From Dyella halodurans (GTDB taxonomy: Bacteria; Pseudomonadota; Gammaproteobacteria; Xanthomonadales; Rhodanobacteraceae): DNA of 64,000 nt. The notes beneath the pieces were generated by a model that saw nothing but the letters and a program-made list of their open reading frames with translations, made no database searches and was not told the origin of the DNA. Shown here piece after piece: positions 46,040-56,290 of this stretch (within the stretch, counting starts at the first letter, position 1; every line of letters begins with the position of its first letter). The position numbers and the translations under genes were made by a program. The stretch spans positions 186,001 through 250,000 of the forward strand of contig NZ_JAPDPF010000001.1 in the NCBI RefSeq assembly GCF_026283925.1, given 5' to 3'.

Positions 46040-47812
46040 ATGCGCACGCATTACTGCGGCCTCATCGACGAGGCACTGGTCGGCCAGACCGTCACCCTGT
46101 GCGGCTGGGTCAACACGATCCGATTGCAGGCCCATGTGGCCTTCGTTGACCTGCGTGACCACGAGGGCCTGGCCCAGGTGGTGGTCGAGCGCGAGAACGC
46201 GGCTGCCTTCGCGGTGGCAGGCGAGATCGGCAACGAATACTGCCTGCGCGTCACCGGCACCATCCGCAAGCGCCTGTCGGTGAACGACAAGCTGCGCACC
46301 GGCACGGTGGAGCTGCTGGCCGATACGGTGGAGATTCTCAATGCGGCGAAGGATCTGCCGTTCGCGCTGCATGAGAACCCGAACGAGGACATGCGGATGA
46401 CCTACCGCTACCTCGACCTGCGTCGTCCCGACATGCAGAAGATGATGCGCACGCGCATCAAGCTGGTGCAGGCGCTGCGTCGTTACCTCGACGCGCGCGG
46501 CTTCCAGGATATCGAGACGCCGATCCTCACCAAGGCTACGCCGGAAGGCGCGCGTGACTACCTGGTGCCCAGCCGCGTGCATCCGGGCCAGTTCTACGCG
46601 CTGCCGCAGTCGCCGCAGCTGTTCAAGCAGATCCTGATGATGGCCGGTTTCGATCGCTACTATCAGATCGCCCGTTGCTTCCGTGACGAAGACCTGCGCG
46701 CCGACCGCCAGCCTGAATTCACCCAGCTCGACCTTGAGTTCGCCTTCGTCGAAGAGAAAAACGTGCAGGACTTCGTGGAGGAACTGATCCGCCACGTGTT
46801 CAAGGAAGTGCAGGGCGTCGAGCTCGATCCCAGCTTCCCGCGCATGACCTGGGCCGAAGCGATGCGTCGCTTCGGTTCGGACAAGCCGGATCTGCGCATC
46901 GCGCTGGAACTGGTGGACATCGCCGAGGCGGTCAAGCACGTCGAGTTCAAGGTCTTCGCCGAGCCCGCCAATGCCGCCAACGGCCGCGTGACGGCGCTGC
47001 GCGTGCCGGGTGGCGCCAGCTTGAGCCGCAAGGAAATCGACCTGCTCACCGAGTACGTCGCCAAGTACGGCGCCAAGGGCCTGGCCTGGTTGCGCGTGGA
47101 CGACCTGTCCAAGGGCCGCGAAGGCATCAACTCGCCGGTGGCGAAGTTCCTCGATGACGCGGCGCTGGATGGCGTGCTCACACTCACGGGAGCGCAGAGC
47201 GGCGACATGGTCTTCGTCGGCGCGGGCAGCTGGAAGGCGGTGACCGATTTCATGGGCGCGCTGCGCCTGAAGGTCGGCAAGGATCGCGGCCTGGTCGAGA
47301 ACAGCTGGAAGCCGTTGTGGGTCACCGACTTCCCGATGTTCGAGTACGACGAGGAAGAGCAGCGCTTCGTTGCCCTGCATCACCCGTTCACGGCGCCCAA
47401 GGTCGATGACGTGAACGAGCTGCGCGCCAATGCTGCGAACGCCGTCAGCCGCGGCTATGACATGGTGCTCAACGGCAACGAGATCGGTGGCGGTTCCATC
47501 CGTATCCATCGTCCGGACATGCAGAGTACGGTGTTCGACCTGCTTGGCATCGGTCCGCAAGAGGCCGAGCTGAAGTTCGGCTTCCTGTTGAAGGCGCTGA
47601 AGTTCGGCGCGCCGCCGCATGGTGGCCTGGCCTTCGGTATCGATCGTATTGCAGCGCTGATGGCGGGTACCGAATCGATCCGCGACGTGATCGCCTTCCC
47701 CAAGACCACCAGCGCGCAGGATCTCATGACCGACGCGCCGTCGATGGTTTCGGAGCCCCAATTGAAGGAGCTTCATGTGCGAATCGCCGCGGCGGACAAG
47801 CTTCACGGCTGA
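46040..47812 (+). CDS. aspS: Aspartyl-tRNA synthetase
   Basis: A 590-residue class II aminoacyl-tRNA synthetase, the same length as the E. coli enzyme. The N-terminal OB-fold anticodon-binding domain starts [20 protein letters not shown]. Class II motif 2 is [20 protein letters not shown], the bacterial GAD insertion is at about 290-420, and motif 3 is [14 protein letters not shown]. The start at 46040 reproduces the canonical N-terminus. It is followed by a 104-base gap. Confidence 0.98.
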   Translation: MRTHYCGLIDEALVGQTVTLCGWVNTIRLQAHVAFVDLRDHEGLAQVVVERENAAAFAVAGEIGNEYCLRVTGTIRKRLSVNDKLRTGTVELLADTVEILNAAKDLPFALHENPNEDMRMTYRYLDLRRPDMQKMMRTRIKLVQALRRYLDARGFQDIETPILTKATPEGARDYLVPSRVHPGQFYALPQSPQLFKQILMMAGFDRYYQIARCFRDEDLRADRQPEFTQLDLEFAFVEEKNVQDFVEELIRHVFKEVQGVELDPSFPRMTWAEAMRRFGSDKPDLRIALELVDIAEAVKHVEFKVFAEPANAANGRVTALRVPGGASLSRKEIDLLTEYVAKYGAKGLAWLRVDDLSKGREGINSPVAKFLDDAALDGVLTLTGAQSGDMVFVGAGSWKAVTDFMGALRLKVGKDRGLVENSWKPLWVTDFPMFEYDEEEQRFVALHHPFTAPKVDDVNELRANAANAVSRGYDMVLNGNEIGGGSIRIHRPDMQSTVFDLLGIGPQEAELKFGFLLKALKFGAPPHGGLAFGIDRIAALMAGTESIRDVIAFPKTTSAQDLMTDAPSMVSEPQLKELHVRIAAADKLHG

Positions 47813-47916
47813 GCCTGGATGCACGAGGAGCGACAGGCTGGTTACAGGCAGGTTTGCTTAGCTGGAGCCATCCTGCCTATGGTTCCATTCACGACTCCTC
47901 ATGCTGCGGTCCCTGA

Positions 47917-48555
47917 ATGTCTGATCATGTGATCCTGCTGCACGGCCTGTGGATGCGCGGTTTTGCGCTGGCCATGCTGCACCGGCGCATGATGGAGGCC
48001 GGCTTTCGCGTGCATCGCTTCGACTATATGAGCGTGGCGGCCACCCAGCAGCGCATCCTCAGCCGGTTGGAAGCACGTATCCACGAATTGGCGCAGGAGA
48101 CGGAGGCCGTGCACCTGGTGGGCCACAGTCTGGGCGGCCTGCTGGCGCTGCGCGCCTGCGCGGAAGACGTCGATCTGCCGCCGGGCCGGGTCGTCTGCCT
48201 GGGATCGCCCTTGAAGGGCAGTGCCGCGGCGCGCGGTTTTGCCGGCATGGGGCGCGGTGGCGAGGCGCTGCTGGGAGGCAACCGCGAGCTGCTCGAATAC
48301 GGCTTCGAGCGCTGGGAGGGTGAGCGCGAGGTCGGCGTGGTTGCCGGACGCCTGTCGCTCGGCCTGGGCGCGGTGCTGGGCCAGTTCGAGGGTGACAACG
48401 ACGGTACCGTGGCTGTCGACGAGACGCACCTGCCTGGCATTGCCGACCATTGCGTGATCGAGACCAACCATACGGGCCTGCTGTTCTCCGTCGAGGCGGC
48501 GCGTCAGGTGACGCAATTCCTGCAACGCGGCCGCTTCGACCGTACGGATTCCTGA
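47917..48555 (+). CDS. Alpha/beta hydrolase, lipase-like
   Basis: A 212-residue alpha/beta hydrolase. The oxyanion-hole segment VILLHGLWMRG is at the N-terminus, the nucleophile elbow is HLVGHSLGG (Ser near residue 71), a probable Asp lies in GDNDGTVAVDET, and the catalytic His in ETNHTGLLF. It resembles short PGAP1/EstA-like lipases or esterases. No signal peptide is visible. It lies in the same direction as aspS and yebC but with gaps of about 105 bases on each side, so it is probably its own unit. Substrate unknown. Confidence 0.82.
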   Translation: MSDHVILLHGLWMRGFALAMLHRRMMEAGFRVHRFDYMSVAATQQRILSRLEARIHELAQETEAVHLVGHSLGGLLALRACAEDVDLPPGRVVCLGSPLKGSAAARGFAGMGRGGEALLGGNRELLEYGFERWEGEREVGVVAGRLSLGLGAVLGQFEGDNDGTVAVDETHLPGIADHCVIETNHTGLLFSVEAARQVTQFLQRGRFDRTDS

Positions 48556-48660
48556 CCCCGGGTCGCCGATTTCGCCATTTGACGAGGCGGCTTGCCTGCC
48601 CGCCGTCCCGAAAGGATAGAATTCGCGCTCTGTTCTATTGCCAGATTTGCAGGAAGTGTC

Positions 48661-49395
48661 ATGGGTAGAGGCCCGTCCATCGAAGGTCGCAAGAACGCCG
48701 AAGACGCCAAGCGCGCCAAGGTATTCACCAAGCTGATCCGCGAAATCACCGTGGCCACGCGCGCCGGCGTCGCTGATCCGTCTGCCAATCCGCGCCTGCG
48801 CGCGGCGGTGGACAAGGCCTTGTCGGCCAATATGACCAAGGACACCATCGAGCGCGCGATCAAGCGCGGCTCGGGCGCCGATGGCGGCGCCGCGATGGAA
48901 GAGCTGCGTTACGAGGGCTACGGCCCGGCCGGCATCGCGCTGATCATCGACTGCTTCACCGACAACCCAGTCCGCACCGTGGCGGACGTGCGCCACGCCC
49001 TGACCAAGCACGGCGGCAACCTGGGCACCTCCGGTTCGGTGGCGTTCCAGTTCTCGCGCGTGGGTGAACTGGTGTTCGCCACCGGCGGCGACGAGGCCAA
49101 GGAGGAAAAGGTGCTGGAAGCTGCCCTCGATGCCGGTGCCGACGACGTCGTCAACGAGCATGGCGAGAGCACCGTGTTGTGCGCGCCGGAAAACTTCGAA
49201 GCGGTGCAGCAGGCCTTGCTGGCGGCAGGCCTGAATGCCCAGCACGCCGGCGTCGGCATGCGTCCGAACAACCGCGTGGCGGTGCCCGACGAGGCCTTGG
49301 AGACACTGCAGGACCTGCTCGAGAAGCTCGATGCACTCGACGATGTCAGCGAAGTTTCCCATAACGCCTTGCTGCCGACCGAGGCAGCCAACTAA
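48661..49395 (+). CDS. yebC: YebC/PmpR family protein
   Basis: A 244-residue TACO1-like protein. The N-terminus [20 protein letters not shown] and the core [43 protein letters not shown] are diagnostic. Family members were annotated as transcriptional regulators and more recently linked to relieving ribosome stalling. It is placed directly before ruvC, as in many proteobacteria. An AGGAAG ribosome-binding site precedes the ATG. Confidence 0.96.
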   Translation: MGRGPSIEGRKNAEDAKRAKVFTKLIREITVATRAGVADPSANPRLRAAVDKALSANMTKDTIERAIKRGSGADGGAAMEELRYEGYGPAGIALIIDCFTDNPVRTVADVRHALTKHGGNLGTSGSVAFQFSRVGELVFATGGDEAKEEKVLEAALDAGADDVVNEHGESTVLCAPENFEAVQQALLAAGLNAQHAGVGMRPNNRVAVPDEALETLQDLLEKLDALDDVSEVSHNALLPTEAAN

Positions 49396-49434
49396 GTTCG
49401 CACGGGCTCTCAAGGCCCTCGCGAACCCACGCCC

Positions 49435-49956
49435 ATGACGCGCATCATCGGCATCGATCCGGGCAGCCAGCGCACCGGTGTGGGCATCATCGATGTCGAC
49501 GCCGGCGGCAAGCTGTCGCATGTTTTCCATGGCGCGCTGGCGGTGGCTGGCGAAGCCAGTTTCCCGTTGCGCCTGAAACGCATATTTGACGAGCTGTGTG
49601 CCATCATCGCCGCCCATCGGCCGGACGAATGCGGCATCGAGCGCGTATTCATGGCGCGCAATGCCGATTCGGCGCTGAAGCTGGGCCAGGCGAGGGGAGC
49701 CGCGATTTGCGCGGTGGTGAGTCAGGGGGTCGCGGTGCACGAGTACGCAGCGACGGAAGTGAAACAGGCCGTGGTCGGTAGCGGTCGCGGTGACAAGACC
49801 CAGGTGCAGCACATGATTGGCGTCCTGCTTGGACTGAAGGGGCCGTTGCAGGCCGACGCGGCGGATGCGCTCGCCATTGCGGTGACCCACGCGCATACCC
49901 GCGCAAGCCTGGATCGCGTCGGCATTCCGCGCACGGCATGGAGGCGTCGCCGATGA
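49435..49956 (+). CDS. ruvC: Holliday-junction resolvase RuvC
   Basis: A 173-residue endonuclease that cuts Holliday junctions symmetrically. The catalytic acidic residues are visible: Asp in [16 protein letters not shown], Glu in [16 protein letters not shown], and Asp pair in [17 protein letters not shown]. It overlaps ruvA by 4 bases (ATGA). Confidence 0.97.
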   Translation: MTRIIGIDPGSQRTGVGIIDVDAGGKLSHVFHGALAVAGEASFPLRLKRIFDELCAIIAAHRPDECGIERVFMARNADSALKLGQARGAAICAVVSQGVAVHEYAATEVKQAVVGSGRGDKTQVQHMIGVLLGLKGPLQADAADALAIAVTHAHTRASLDRVGIPRTAWRRRR

Positions 49957-50552
49957 TCGGTCGACTGCGCGGCATCCTGGTCTCCAAGCAGCCACCTTGG
50001 TTGCTGATTGAAGTCGGCGGCGTCGGTTACGAGCTGGAAGCGCCGATGTCCACCATCTACGACCTGCCGTCGATAGGCAAGGAAGTAACCCTGCTCACCC
50101 ACTACGCGGTGAAGGAAGACAGCGTGGCACTGTACGGCTTCTTTCACGAAGCCGAGCGCACGCTGTTCCGCAGCCTACAGAAGGTCAGCGGCATTGGCGC
50201 GAAGATTTCGCTCGCCGTGCTCTCCGGCGTATCCACCAACGATTTTGCTCGACTGGTGCAAACCGGCGACGTGGTCGCGCTGACCAAGATCCCCGGCATC
50301 GGCAAGAAGACCGCCGAACGCATCGTGGTCGAGTTGCGCGACCGCGTGGATGGCTTGGCCGCGCCATTGTCTGGCCTGGCAAACAAGGCGAATGGCGCGC
50401 CGCTGGACCCCGCGGGCGAAGCCACCGTCGCGTTGCAACAGCTCGGCTACAAGCCGGCTGAAGTCACCCGACTTGTGCAGAAAGTCGCCGCCGATGGCGA
50501 CACTGCTGAATCGATCATCCGCAAGGCGCTGCGCGCCGCATTAGGGAATTGA
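49953..50552 (+). CDS. ruvA: Holliday-junction DNA helicase subunit RuvA
   Basis: A 199-residue junction-binding protein that targets RuvB. The N-terminal OB-fold domain starts [10 protein letters not shown]. Two helix-hairpin-helix motifs follow ([14 protein letters not shown] and [16 protein letters not shown]), then a linker and the C-terminal RuvB-binding domain ([15 protein letters not shown]). The start at 49953 fits the canonical N-terminus. kup begins 3 bases after its stop. Confidence 0.97.
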   Translation: MIGRLRGILVSKQPPWLLIEVGGVGYELEAPMSTIYDLPSIGKEVTLLTHYAVKEDSVALYGFFHEAERTLFRSLQKVSGIGAKISLAVLSGVSTNDFARLVQTGDVVALTKIPGIGKKTAERIVVELRDRVDGLAAPLSGLANKANGAPLDPAGEATVALQQLGYKPAEVTRLVQKVAADGDTAESIIRKALRAALGN

Positions 50553-50555
50553 CCC

Positions 50556-52457
50556 GTGACCCCGGATTCCACCCACGGCATGACCGACGCCGATACCAAG
50601 CGACGCCTTGCAGCGTTGGCGCTTGGTGCGATCGGCGTGGTCTATGGCGACATCGGCACCAGCCCGCTGTACACCTTGCAGACGACGCTGAGCCACGACG
50701 GCATGAAGCCCACGCCGGAGAGCATCTATGGCGTGCTCTCGCTGATCTTCTGGGCGCAGATCCTGGTGGTCTCGCTCAAGTACGTCGTGTTCATCATGCG
50801 CGCCGACAACAAAGGCGAGGGCGGCATCATGGCGCTGCTGGCGCTGGCCTTGCGCAGCGTCAAAGGCGATGCGCGCCAGCGCTGGTTCCTCGCCATCATC
50901 GGCATCTTTGGCGCAGCGCTGTTCTATGGCGACGGTGTGATCACGCCGGCCATCTCGGTGCTTTCGGCGGTGGAAGGCGTCAAGGTGGCTGCGCCTCATC
51001 TTGATCGCTGGGTCGTGCCGGTCACGGCGGTGATCCTGTTCTTCCTGTTCGCGCTGCAGCGACATGGCACCGAGCGCGTCGGCAAGCTGTTCGGCCCGGT
51101 GATGGTGGTCTGGTTCATCGTCATCGCGCTGCTGGGCGCGAACATGATCGTGCACAACCCGCACGTGCTGACGGCAATCAATCCGGTCTATGGCGTGCGT
51201 TTCTTCTTCACCCATGGCATGCAGGCGTTCATCGCGCTTGGTGGCGTGGTGCTGGCGCTGACCGGCGCCGAGGCGCTGTATGCGGACATGGGGCATTTCG
51301 GCAAGCGGCCGATTCGCCTGGCCTGGTTCAGCTTCGTGTTGCCGGCCCTGGTGCTAAACTACTTCGGCCAGGGGGCGCTGCTGCTGGAACACCCTGAAGC
51401 CATCGACAGCCCGTTCTTCAAGCTGGTGCCGAGCGTGGTGCTGTACCCGATGATCGGCCTGGCCACGGTGGCCACGGTGATCGCCTCGCAGGCGGTGATC
51501 TCCGGTGCGTTCTCGATGACGCGCGAGGCGATGTCGCTGGGTTATTCGATGCGCATGCCGGTGGTGCATACCTCGCGTGAGATGTCCGGCCAGATCTTCG
51601 TGCCGTGGGTGAACAACTTCCTGCTGGTGATGGTGCTGCTGGCGGTGGTGGGTTTCCGCAGTTCGGACAGCTTGAGTGCGGCCTACGGCATCGCGGTGAC
51701 CGGCACCATGACCATCACGACGATCCTGGCCCTGATCGTGGCGCGCCGGCAGTGGCATTGGAGCCGGCTTACCGTCATCGTGGCTGGCATCCTGCTGCTG
51801 ACCATCGATCTGTCCTTCCTGGGCGCCAACCTGATCAAGGTCGAATACGGCGGCTGGTTCCCGTTGGTACTGGGCGTGGCCGTATTCATCGTGATGACCA
51901 CCTGGCGCCGCGGTCGCGAGTTGGTCGTGCGCGAGATCAAGCAATCCGGGCTGGCGCTGCAGCCGTTCATCGAGAACATTGCCGAGCATCCGCCGCTGCG
52001 CGTGCCGGGTACGGCCGTATTCCTCACCGCCAACCAGAATTCCGTGCCGCATGCGTTGCTGCATAACCTCAAGCACAACAAGGTGCTGCACGAGCGCAAC
52101 GTGCTGCTGACGGTGGAGATGCTGGAGACGCCGGTGGCCGAGCCGAACGAGCGCATCGAGATCACCGAGCTGGGCGGCAACTTCTATGGTCTCGAACTGC
52201 GCTTCGGCTTCGCCGAGGATCCGAACATCCCGCGCGCGCTGTCCAAGTGCCAGAAAGTCGGGCTGCCGTTCGACATGATGGACACCACCTTCTTCCTGTC
52301 CCGCGAAACCATCATCGCGGACGCGCGCCGTCCGGGCATGGCGCTATGGCGCGACAAGCTGTTCGCCTTCATGGCGCGCAATGCCTTGCCGGCCACGGCG
52401 TTCTTCCAGATTCCCGGCAACCGCTTGATCGAGCTGGGTGCGCAGGTCGAGATCTGA
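50556..52457 (+). CDS. kup: Low-affinity potassium transporter Kup
   Basis: A 633-residue inner-membrane K+:H+ symporter of the KUP/HAK family. The signature GVVYGDIGTSPLYTLQ lies in the first helix, with about 12 helices to residue 455 and a cytoplasmic C-terminal domain. GDGVITPAISVLSAVEG and ALTGAEALYADMGHFGKRPI are further family motifs. It starts at GTG 50556 with AGGGAA upstream; an ATG at 50580 is an alternative. It is wedged between ruvA and ruvB, 3 bases after ruvA. Confidence 0.96.
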   Translation: MTPDSTHGMTDADTKRRLAALALGAIGVVYGDIGTSPLYTLQTTLSHDGMKPTPESIYGVLSLIFWAQILVVSLKYVVFIMRADNKGEGGIMALLALALRSVKGDARQRWFLAIIGIFGAALFYGDGVITPAISVLSAVEGVKVAAPHLDRWVVPVTAVILFFLFALQRHGTERVGKLFGPVMVVWFIVIALLGANMIVHNPHVLTAINPVYGVRFFFTHGMQAFIALGGVVLALTGAEALYADMGHFGKRPIRLAWFSFVLPALVLNYFGQGALLLEHPEAIDSPFFKLVPSVVLYPMIGLATVATVIASQAVISGAFSMTREAMSLGYSMRMPVVHTSREMSGQIFVPWVNNFLLVMVLLAVVGFRSSDSLSAAYGIAVTGTMTITTILALIVARRQWHWSRLTVIVAGILLLTIDLSFLGANLIKVEYGGWFPLVLGVAVFIVMTTWRRGRELVVREIKQSGLALQPFIENIAEHPPLRVPGTAVFLTANQNSVPHALLHNLKHNKVLHERNVLLTVEMLETPVAEPNERIEITELGGNFYGLELRFGFAEDPNIPRALSKCQKVGLPFDMMDTTFFLSRETIIADARRPGMALWRDKLFAFMARNALPATAFFQIPGNRLIELGAQVEI

Positions 52458-52554
52458 GCGAGAGGCGTCCACGGCCGCCTCGCCCCCGGTCGAATATGTG
52501 GTGAATGCAGCTTTTTCGAGCCTGCCGGGCGGCGCTCTGCCATAATTCGGCCCC

Positions 52555-53601
52555 ATGACCGACCACCGCATCGTCACCGCCGCCGCTCATCTGGACGACG
52601 AGGCCCTTGAGGCCTCCATCCGTCCCAAGCGGCTGGCCGAGTATCTGGGCCAGCAGGCCGTGCGCGAGCAGATGTCGATCTATATCGAGGCTGCCAGGAA
52701 ACGGGGCGGGGCGCTGGATCACGTGCTGATCTTCGGGCCGCCGGGCCTGGGCAAGACCACCTTGAGCCATGTGATTGCCAACGAGCTTGGCGTCAATGTC
52801 CGCTCCACCTCGGGCCCGGTGCTGGAGCGCGCCGGCGACCTGGCCGCCTTGCTGACCAATCTCGAAGCGCACGACGTGCTGTTCGTCGACGAGATCCATC
52901 GCCTGTCGCCCGTGGTCGAGGAAGTGCTCTATCCGGCGATGGAGGATTTCCAGATCGACATCATGATCGGCGAAGGCCCGGCCGCGCGTTCGATCAAGCT
53001 CGACCTGCCGCCGTTCACCCTGATCGGCGCGACCACGCGGGCGGGTTTGCTGACGGCGCCGCTGCGTGACCGCTTTGGCATCGTGCAGCGTCTGGAGTTC
53101 TATACGCCCGAAGAGCTCACCGCCATCGTGCGGCGCTCGGCCCGCATCATGGGCATTGCCTGCGATCCGGAGGGGGCGCAGGAGATTGCCAGGCGCTCGC
53201 GCGGCACCCCGCGTATCGCTAATCGCCTGTTGCGTCGCGTGCGTGACTACGCCGAAGTGCGTGCCGAAGGACAGATCACCTTCGACGCCGCCCGCGCCGC
53301 GATGGAGATGCTCAAGGTGGACGCCGAGGGTTTCGACGATCTCGACCGTCGTCTGCTCCACACCATCATCGAAAGCTTCGACGGTGGCCCGGTGGGCGTG
53401 GAGTCGCTGGCCGCCGCGCTCAGCGAGGACCGTGGCACGCTCGAGGACGTAGTCGAGCCTTATCTGATCCAGCAGGGTTTCCTGGTGCGCACCGCGCGCG
53501 GCCGCATGGCCAGCGCCAAGGCGTGGCGACACCTGGGCCTGACGCCGCCGCCACGGCAGCCCATGGCGGTGGATCTGTTCGCAGGTGACGGGAATGTTTG
53601 A
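52555..53601 (+). CDS. ruvB: Holliday-junction branch-migration ATPase RuvB
   Basis: A 348-residue AAA+ motor. Walker A is [15 protein letters not shown], Walker B is [12 protein letters not shown], sensor 1 is LIGATTRAG, and the arginine finger region is [12 protein letters not shown]. The C-terminal winged helix includes [17 protein letters not shown]. It is separated from ruvA by kup and has its own 97-base upstream gap. A dense run of G-tracts begins 3 bases after its stop. Confidence 0.98.
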   Translation: MTDHRIVTAAAHLDDEALEASIRPKRLAEYLGQQAVREQMSIYIEAARKRGGALDHVLIFGPPGLGKTTLSHVIANELGVNVRSTSGPVLERAGDLAALLTNLEAHDVLFVDEIHRLSPVVEEVLYPAMEDFQIDIMIGEGPAARSIKLDLPPFTLIGATTRAGLLTAPLRDRFGIVQRLEFYTPEELTAIVRRSARIMGIACDPEGAQEIARRSRGTPRIANRLLRRVRDYAEVRAEGQITFDAARAAMEMLKVDAEGFDDLDRRLLHTIIESFDGGPVGVESLAAALSEDRGTLEDVVEPYLIQQGFLVRTARGRMASAKAWRHLGLTPPPRQPMAVDLFAGDGNV

Positions 53602-53603
53602 GC

Positions 53604-53634
53604 GGGGGCGGGGGCGGGGAGCGGGTAGCGGGGG
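53604..53634 (+). other. G-tract cluster with G-quadruplex potential
   Basis: Five runs of three to five G (GGGGG C GGGGG C GGGG AGC GGG TAGC GGGGG) within 31 bases, beginning 3 bases after the ruvB stop. It meets the usual G3+N1-7 rule for an intramolecular quadruplex on the plus strand and in the RNA. Confidence 0.6.
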
Positions 53635-53763
53635 TGAAAGTCCGCACGATAGCCGCGAGCATGCCATGTTCCGTCTGCAAGCTTCCGGTTGGTCGCAGCG
53701 GGTGGTTTTCGCGCCCCCACCACCCATCCCTCACCCCAAAGTCAGCTCCTAGATCCCCAGCCC

Positions 53764-54177
53764 ATGACCGATCACGAACCCTTCCACTGGCCCGTCCGCG
53801 TCTATTGGGAAGATACCGATGCGGGCGGCGTGGTCTATCACGCCAGCTATCTGCGTTTCATGGAGCGAGCGCGCAGCGAGTGGCTGCGGGCCATGGGTAT
53901 CAACCAGGCGGCCTACAAGGAAACCACCGGTTTGGCCTTCCTGGTCCGGGAAATGCAGATCGACTTCCTGCGGGCGGCCCTGCTGGATGATGAACTGTCG
54001 GTAAGCGTCGAAGTCAAAGAACGGCGCGCAGCCAGTATCCTCTTTGCCCAAACGATCCGCCGGGTGGACGGAACGGAGCTGATTCGCGCGAAGGTGCGCG
54101 TGGCCTGTGTCGATGTCCGCCGAATGCGTCCGGTGCAAATTCCGGCCGATTTTACCCCTGGCCTTTCCCCTCAATAA
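53764..54177 (+). CDS. ybgC: Tol-Pal-associated acyl-CoA thioesterase YbgC
   Basis: A 137-residue hot-dog-fold thioesterase. The 4-hydroxybenzoyl-CoA-thioesterase signature YWEDTDAGGVVYHASYLRFM contains the catalytic Asp, and FLVREMQIDFLRAALLDD follows. It is the usual first gene of the tol-pal cluster, with tolQ 29 bases downstream. Acyl-CoA or acyl-carrier-linked substrates and a link to phospholipid metabolism are known for the family. Confidence 0.95.
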   Translation: MTDHEPFHWPVRVYWEDTDAGGVVYHASYLRFMERARSEWLRAMGINQAAYKETTGLAFLVREMQIDFLRAALLDDELSVSVEVKERRAASILFAQTIRRVDGTELIRAKVRVACVDVRRMRPVQIPADFTPGLSPQ

Positions 54178-54206
54178 AAGTACCTGCGCTGGAGAACCTT
54201 CGAGCA

Positions 54207-54896
54207 ATGAACGGTGGAGTCAACATTATCAAGCTGGTCGCGGAAGCGAGCATCCTGGTCCAGTTCGTCATGCTGGCGCTGCTGGTGCTGTCGTTCCTTT
54301 CGTGGGTCATCATCATCCGCAAGGTCTCGCAGCTGAAGGCGGCGATGGAAGAGGCCGAGAGTTTCGAGGAGCGCTTTTGGTCCGGTGCCGACCTCGCCCA
54401 GCTGTTCCGCGAGGTGAGCAACCGCGGCGCCGAGAACGGCGGCATGGAAAACGTGTTCGAGTCGGGCTTCCGTGAGTTCGTGCGCCAGCGCCAGCGCAAG
54501 ACGCATGACATGCGCGTGGTCATCGAGGGTTCCGAGCGCGCCATGCGCGTCGCCGGTACGCGCGAAATCGGACGGCTGGAGCGCAACCTGGAGTTCCTCG
54601 CCAACGTCGGTTCGATCAGCCCCTACGTGGGCCTGTTCGGCACCGTCATCGGCATCATGGGCGCGTTCCAGGGCCTGGGCGAGATGAAGGACGTGACCAT
54701 CGCCGTGGTGGCGCCGCACATCTCCGAGGCACTGATTGCTACCGCCATGGGTCTGTTCGCGGCGATTCCCGCGGTGTGGGCCTATAACCGCTTCGCCAAC
54801 AAGGTCGAGCGCGTGGCCTCCCGCTACGAGGTGTTCCAGGAGGAATTCTCCTCCGTGCTGCAGCGGCAGATCCAGGCCGACGACGCGTCGGCCTGA
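54207..54896 (+). CDS. tolQ: Tol-Pal system protein TolQ
   Basis: A 229-residue inner-membrane subunit of the proton-driven TolQR motor. Three helices are visible: residues 13-38 (ILVQFVMLALLVLSFLSWVI), about 137-160 (SISPYVGLFGTVIGIMGAF) and about 170-195 (SEALIATAMGLFAAIPAVWA). Its stop is 15 bases before tolR. The complex energises TolA and drives outer-membrane constriction at division. Confidence 0.96.
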   Translation: MNGGVNIIKLVAEASILVQFVMLALLVLSFLSWVIIIRKVSQLKAAMEEAESFEERFWSGADLAQLFREVSNRGAENGGMENVFESGFREFVRQRQRKTHDMRVVIEGSERAMRVAGTREIGRLERNLEFLANVGSISPYVGLFGTVIGIMGAFQGLGEMKDVTIAVVAPHISEALIATAMGLFAAIPAVWAYNRFANKVERVASRYEVFQEEFSSVLQRQIQADDASA

Positions 54897-54911
54897 GCGA
54901 GGGCTTGAATC

Positions 54912-55349
54912 ATGCGAAGCACTGCGCGACACAAGCGCTTCAAGCTCAAATCCGAGATCAACGTCGTTCCGTACATCGACGTGATGCTGGTGCTGTTGAT
55001 CATCTTCATGGTCACCGCGCCGATGATCAACAAGAACGTCGACATCAACCTGCCGCAGGCGAACGCGAAGTCGCTGCAGGACAAGAAGGATCCGGTGATC
55101 GTCGCGGTCGATGCCAATGGCCAGCTGTACCTGACCCTGGGCACCGACAAGCGCCAGCCGATCGACGTGGAGACCATGAAGGCCAAGGTCGGAGCGTTCG
55201 TGAAGGCGAACCCCGAGGTCAGCGTACTCGTCGCCGGTGATCGCGACGGCAAGTACGACGGCGTGTATCAGGTGCTGGCCGACCTGCAGCAGGCCGGCGT
55301 GGCCAAGGTCGGTCTGATGAGCGCGCCGGAGTCGGGCAACAAGAAATGA
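54912..55349 (+). CDS. tolR: Tol-Pal system protein TolR
   Basis: A 145-residue ExbD/TolR-family protein with a single N-terminal helix. The proton-conducting Asp is in YIDVMLVLLIIFMVTAPM. The periplasmic peptidoglycan-binding domain follows (VDANGQLYLTLGTDKRQ). Its stop overlaps the tolA start (ATGA). Confidence 0.96.
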   Translation: MRSTARHKRFKLKSEINVVPYIDVMLVLLIIFMVTAPMINKNVDINLPQANAKSLQDKKDPVIVAVDANGQLYLTLGTDKRQPIDVETMKAKVGAFVKANPEVSVLVAGDRDGKYDGVYQVLADLQQAGVAKVGLMSAPESGNKK

Positions 55350-56290
55350 GGGCCGACTCCCCCAAGGGTACGTCCAAGGCCGTCGTACTCTCTGCCATCC
55401 TCCATTTGGGCATCGTGGGTTTCCTGACCCTCGCGGTGGTGCCGTGCTCGTTCTACGAGAACCTGTTCGCGACATTGCACCTGCCGGCCAACTGGAATCC
55501 GATCACCTGCGCCAAGCCGCTGGAGCTGCCGGGCGAGATCATCGAAGCCACCCTGGTCGGCCCTACCGGCGCGCCGCCGCCGAAGGCGGTCAAGGCCAAG
55601 CCGATCCCGGACACGGTGCCGCCGCCACCGACCGTGCCGCCGCCGGTACCCCAGGAACAGGCGCCCGTGGTCAAGACGCTGCCGCCGCCGCCCGAGCATC
55701 CTGATACCAAGGACCAGGAGAAGGTCGTGGCCGATGCCCTGCAGAAGGCTGAGGACGCGAAGAGGGAACAGGAAGAAAAGCAGCGCCAGCGACAGTCGGA
55801 ATTGGACGCCCAGGCGGCCAAGCAAAAGCAGGACAAGCAGAAGCTCGACGAGATGTTCGCCAAGCTTGATGCGGCCCAGAACGCGGCCCAGAAGGCGCAG
55901 GACAAGGCCAAGCAGGCCAAGCAGCAGATGGAAGACCTCAAGAACGCCAAGGACAACGGCCTGGCCAACGTGCCCGCCGCCGAGCAGCGCCAGACCGGCA
56001 CCAACGGGCCGGATGCCGGCCTGCTGGCGCAATATTTGGCGGCGGTTCAGAACGCGGTCACGCAGAATTGGCTTCGCCCGGATAACATGCCGGACGCGCC
56101 GTGCATCGTGCACATCGTGCAGCTGCCCGGCGGCGAGGTGATGAGCGCCAAGGTCGACTCGAGCTGTCCGTATGACGAGGCCGGCAGGCGCTCTATCGAA
56201 AACGCCGTGTTACGTGCGCAGCCGTTGCCCTACAAGGGCTTCGAGAGCGTGTTCCCACGCCAACTTGATTTCACTTTCAGGCCGCAGTGA
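55346..56290 (+). CDS. tolA: Tol-Pal system protein TolA
   Basis: A 314-residue protein that spans the periplasm. A single N-terminal anchor helix (about 13-33) is followed by a Pro-rich segment (PPPPTVPPPVPQEQAP) and a long Lys/Gln/Ala helix (about 120-215). The globular C-terminal domain contacts Pal/TolB (YLAAVQNAVTQNWLRP to LDFTFRPQ). It overlaps tolR and tolB. Confidence 0.95.
   Translation: MRADSPKGTSKAVVLSAILHLGIVGFLTLAVVPCSFYENLFATLHLPANWNPITCAKPLELPGEIIEATLVGPTGAPPPKAVKAKPIPDTVPPPPTVPPPVPQEQAPVVKTLPPPPEHPDTKDQEKVVADALQKAEDAKREQEEKQRQRQSELDAQAAKQKQDKQKLDEMFAKLDAAQNAAQKAQDKAKQAKQQMEDLKNAKDNGLANVPAAEQRQTGTNGPDAGLLAQYLAAVQNAVTQNWLRPDNMPDAPCIVHIVQLPGGEVMSAKVDSSCPYDEAGRRSIENAVLRAQPLPYKGFESVFPRQLDFTFRPQ

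Noticed and set aside
46007-47824. 605-codon antisense frame over aspS
   Set aside because: It mirrors aspS exactly and has no ribosome-binding site or recognisable domain.
47899-49995. 698-codon antisense frame across the hydrolase, yebC and ruvC
   Set aside because: It spans three well-supported plus-strand genes and has low-complexity composition.
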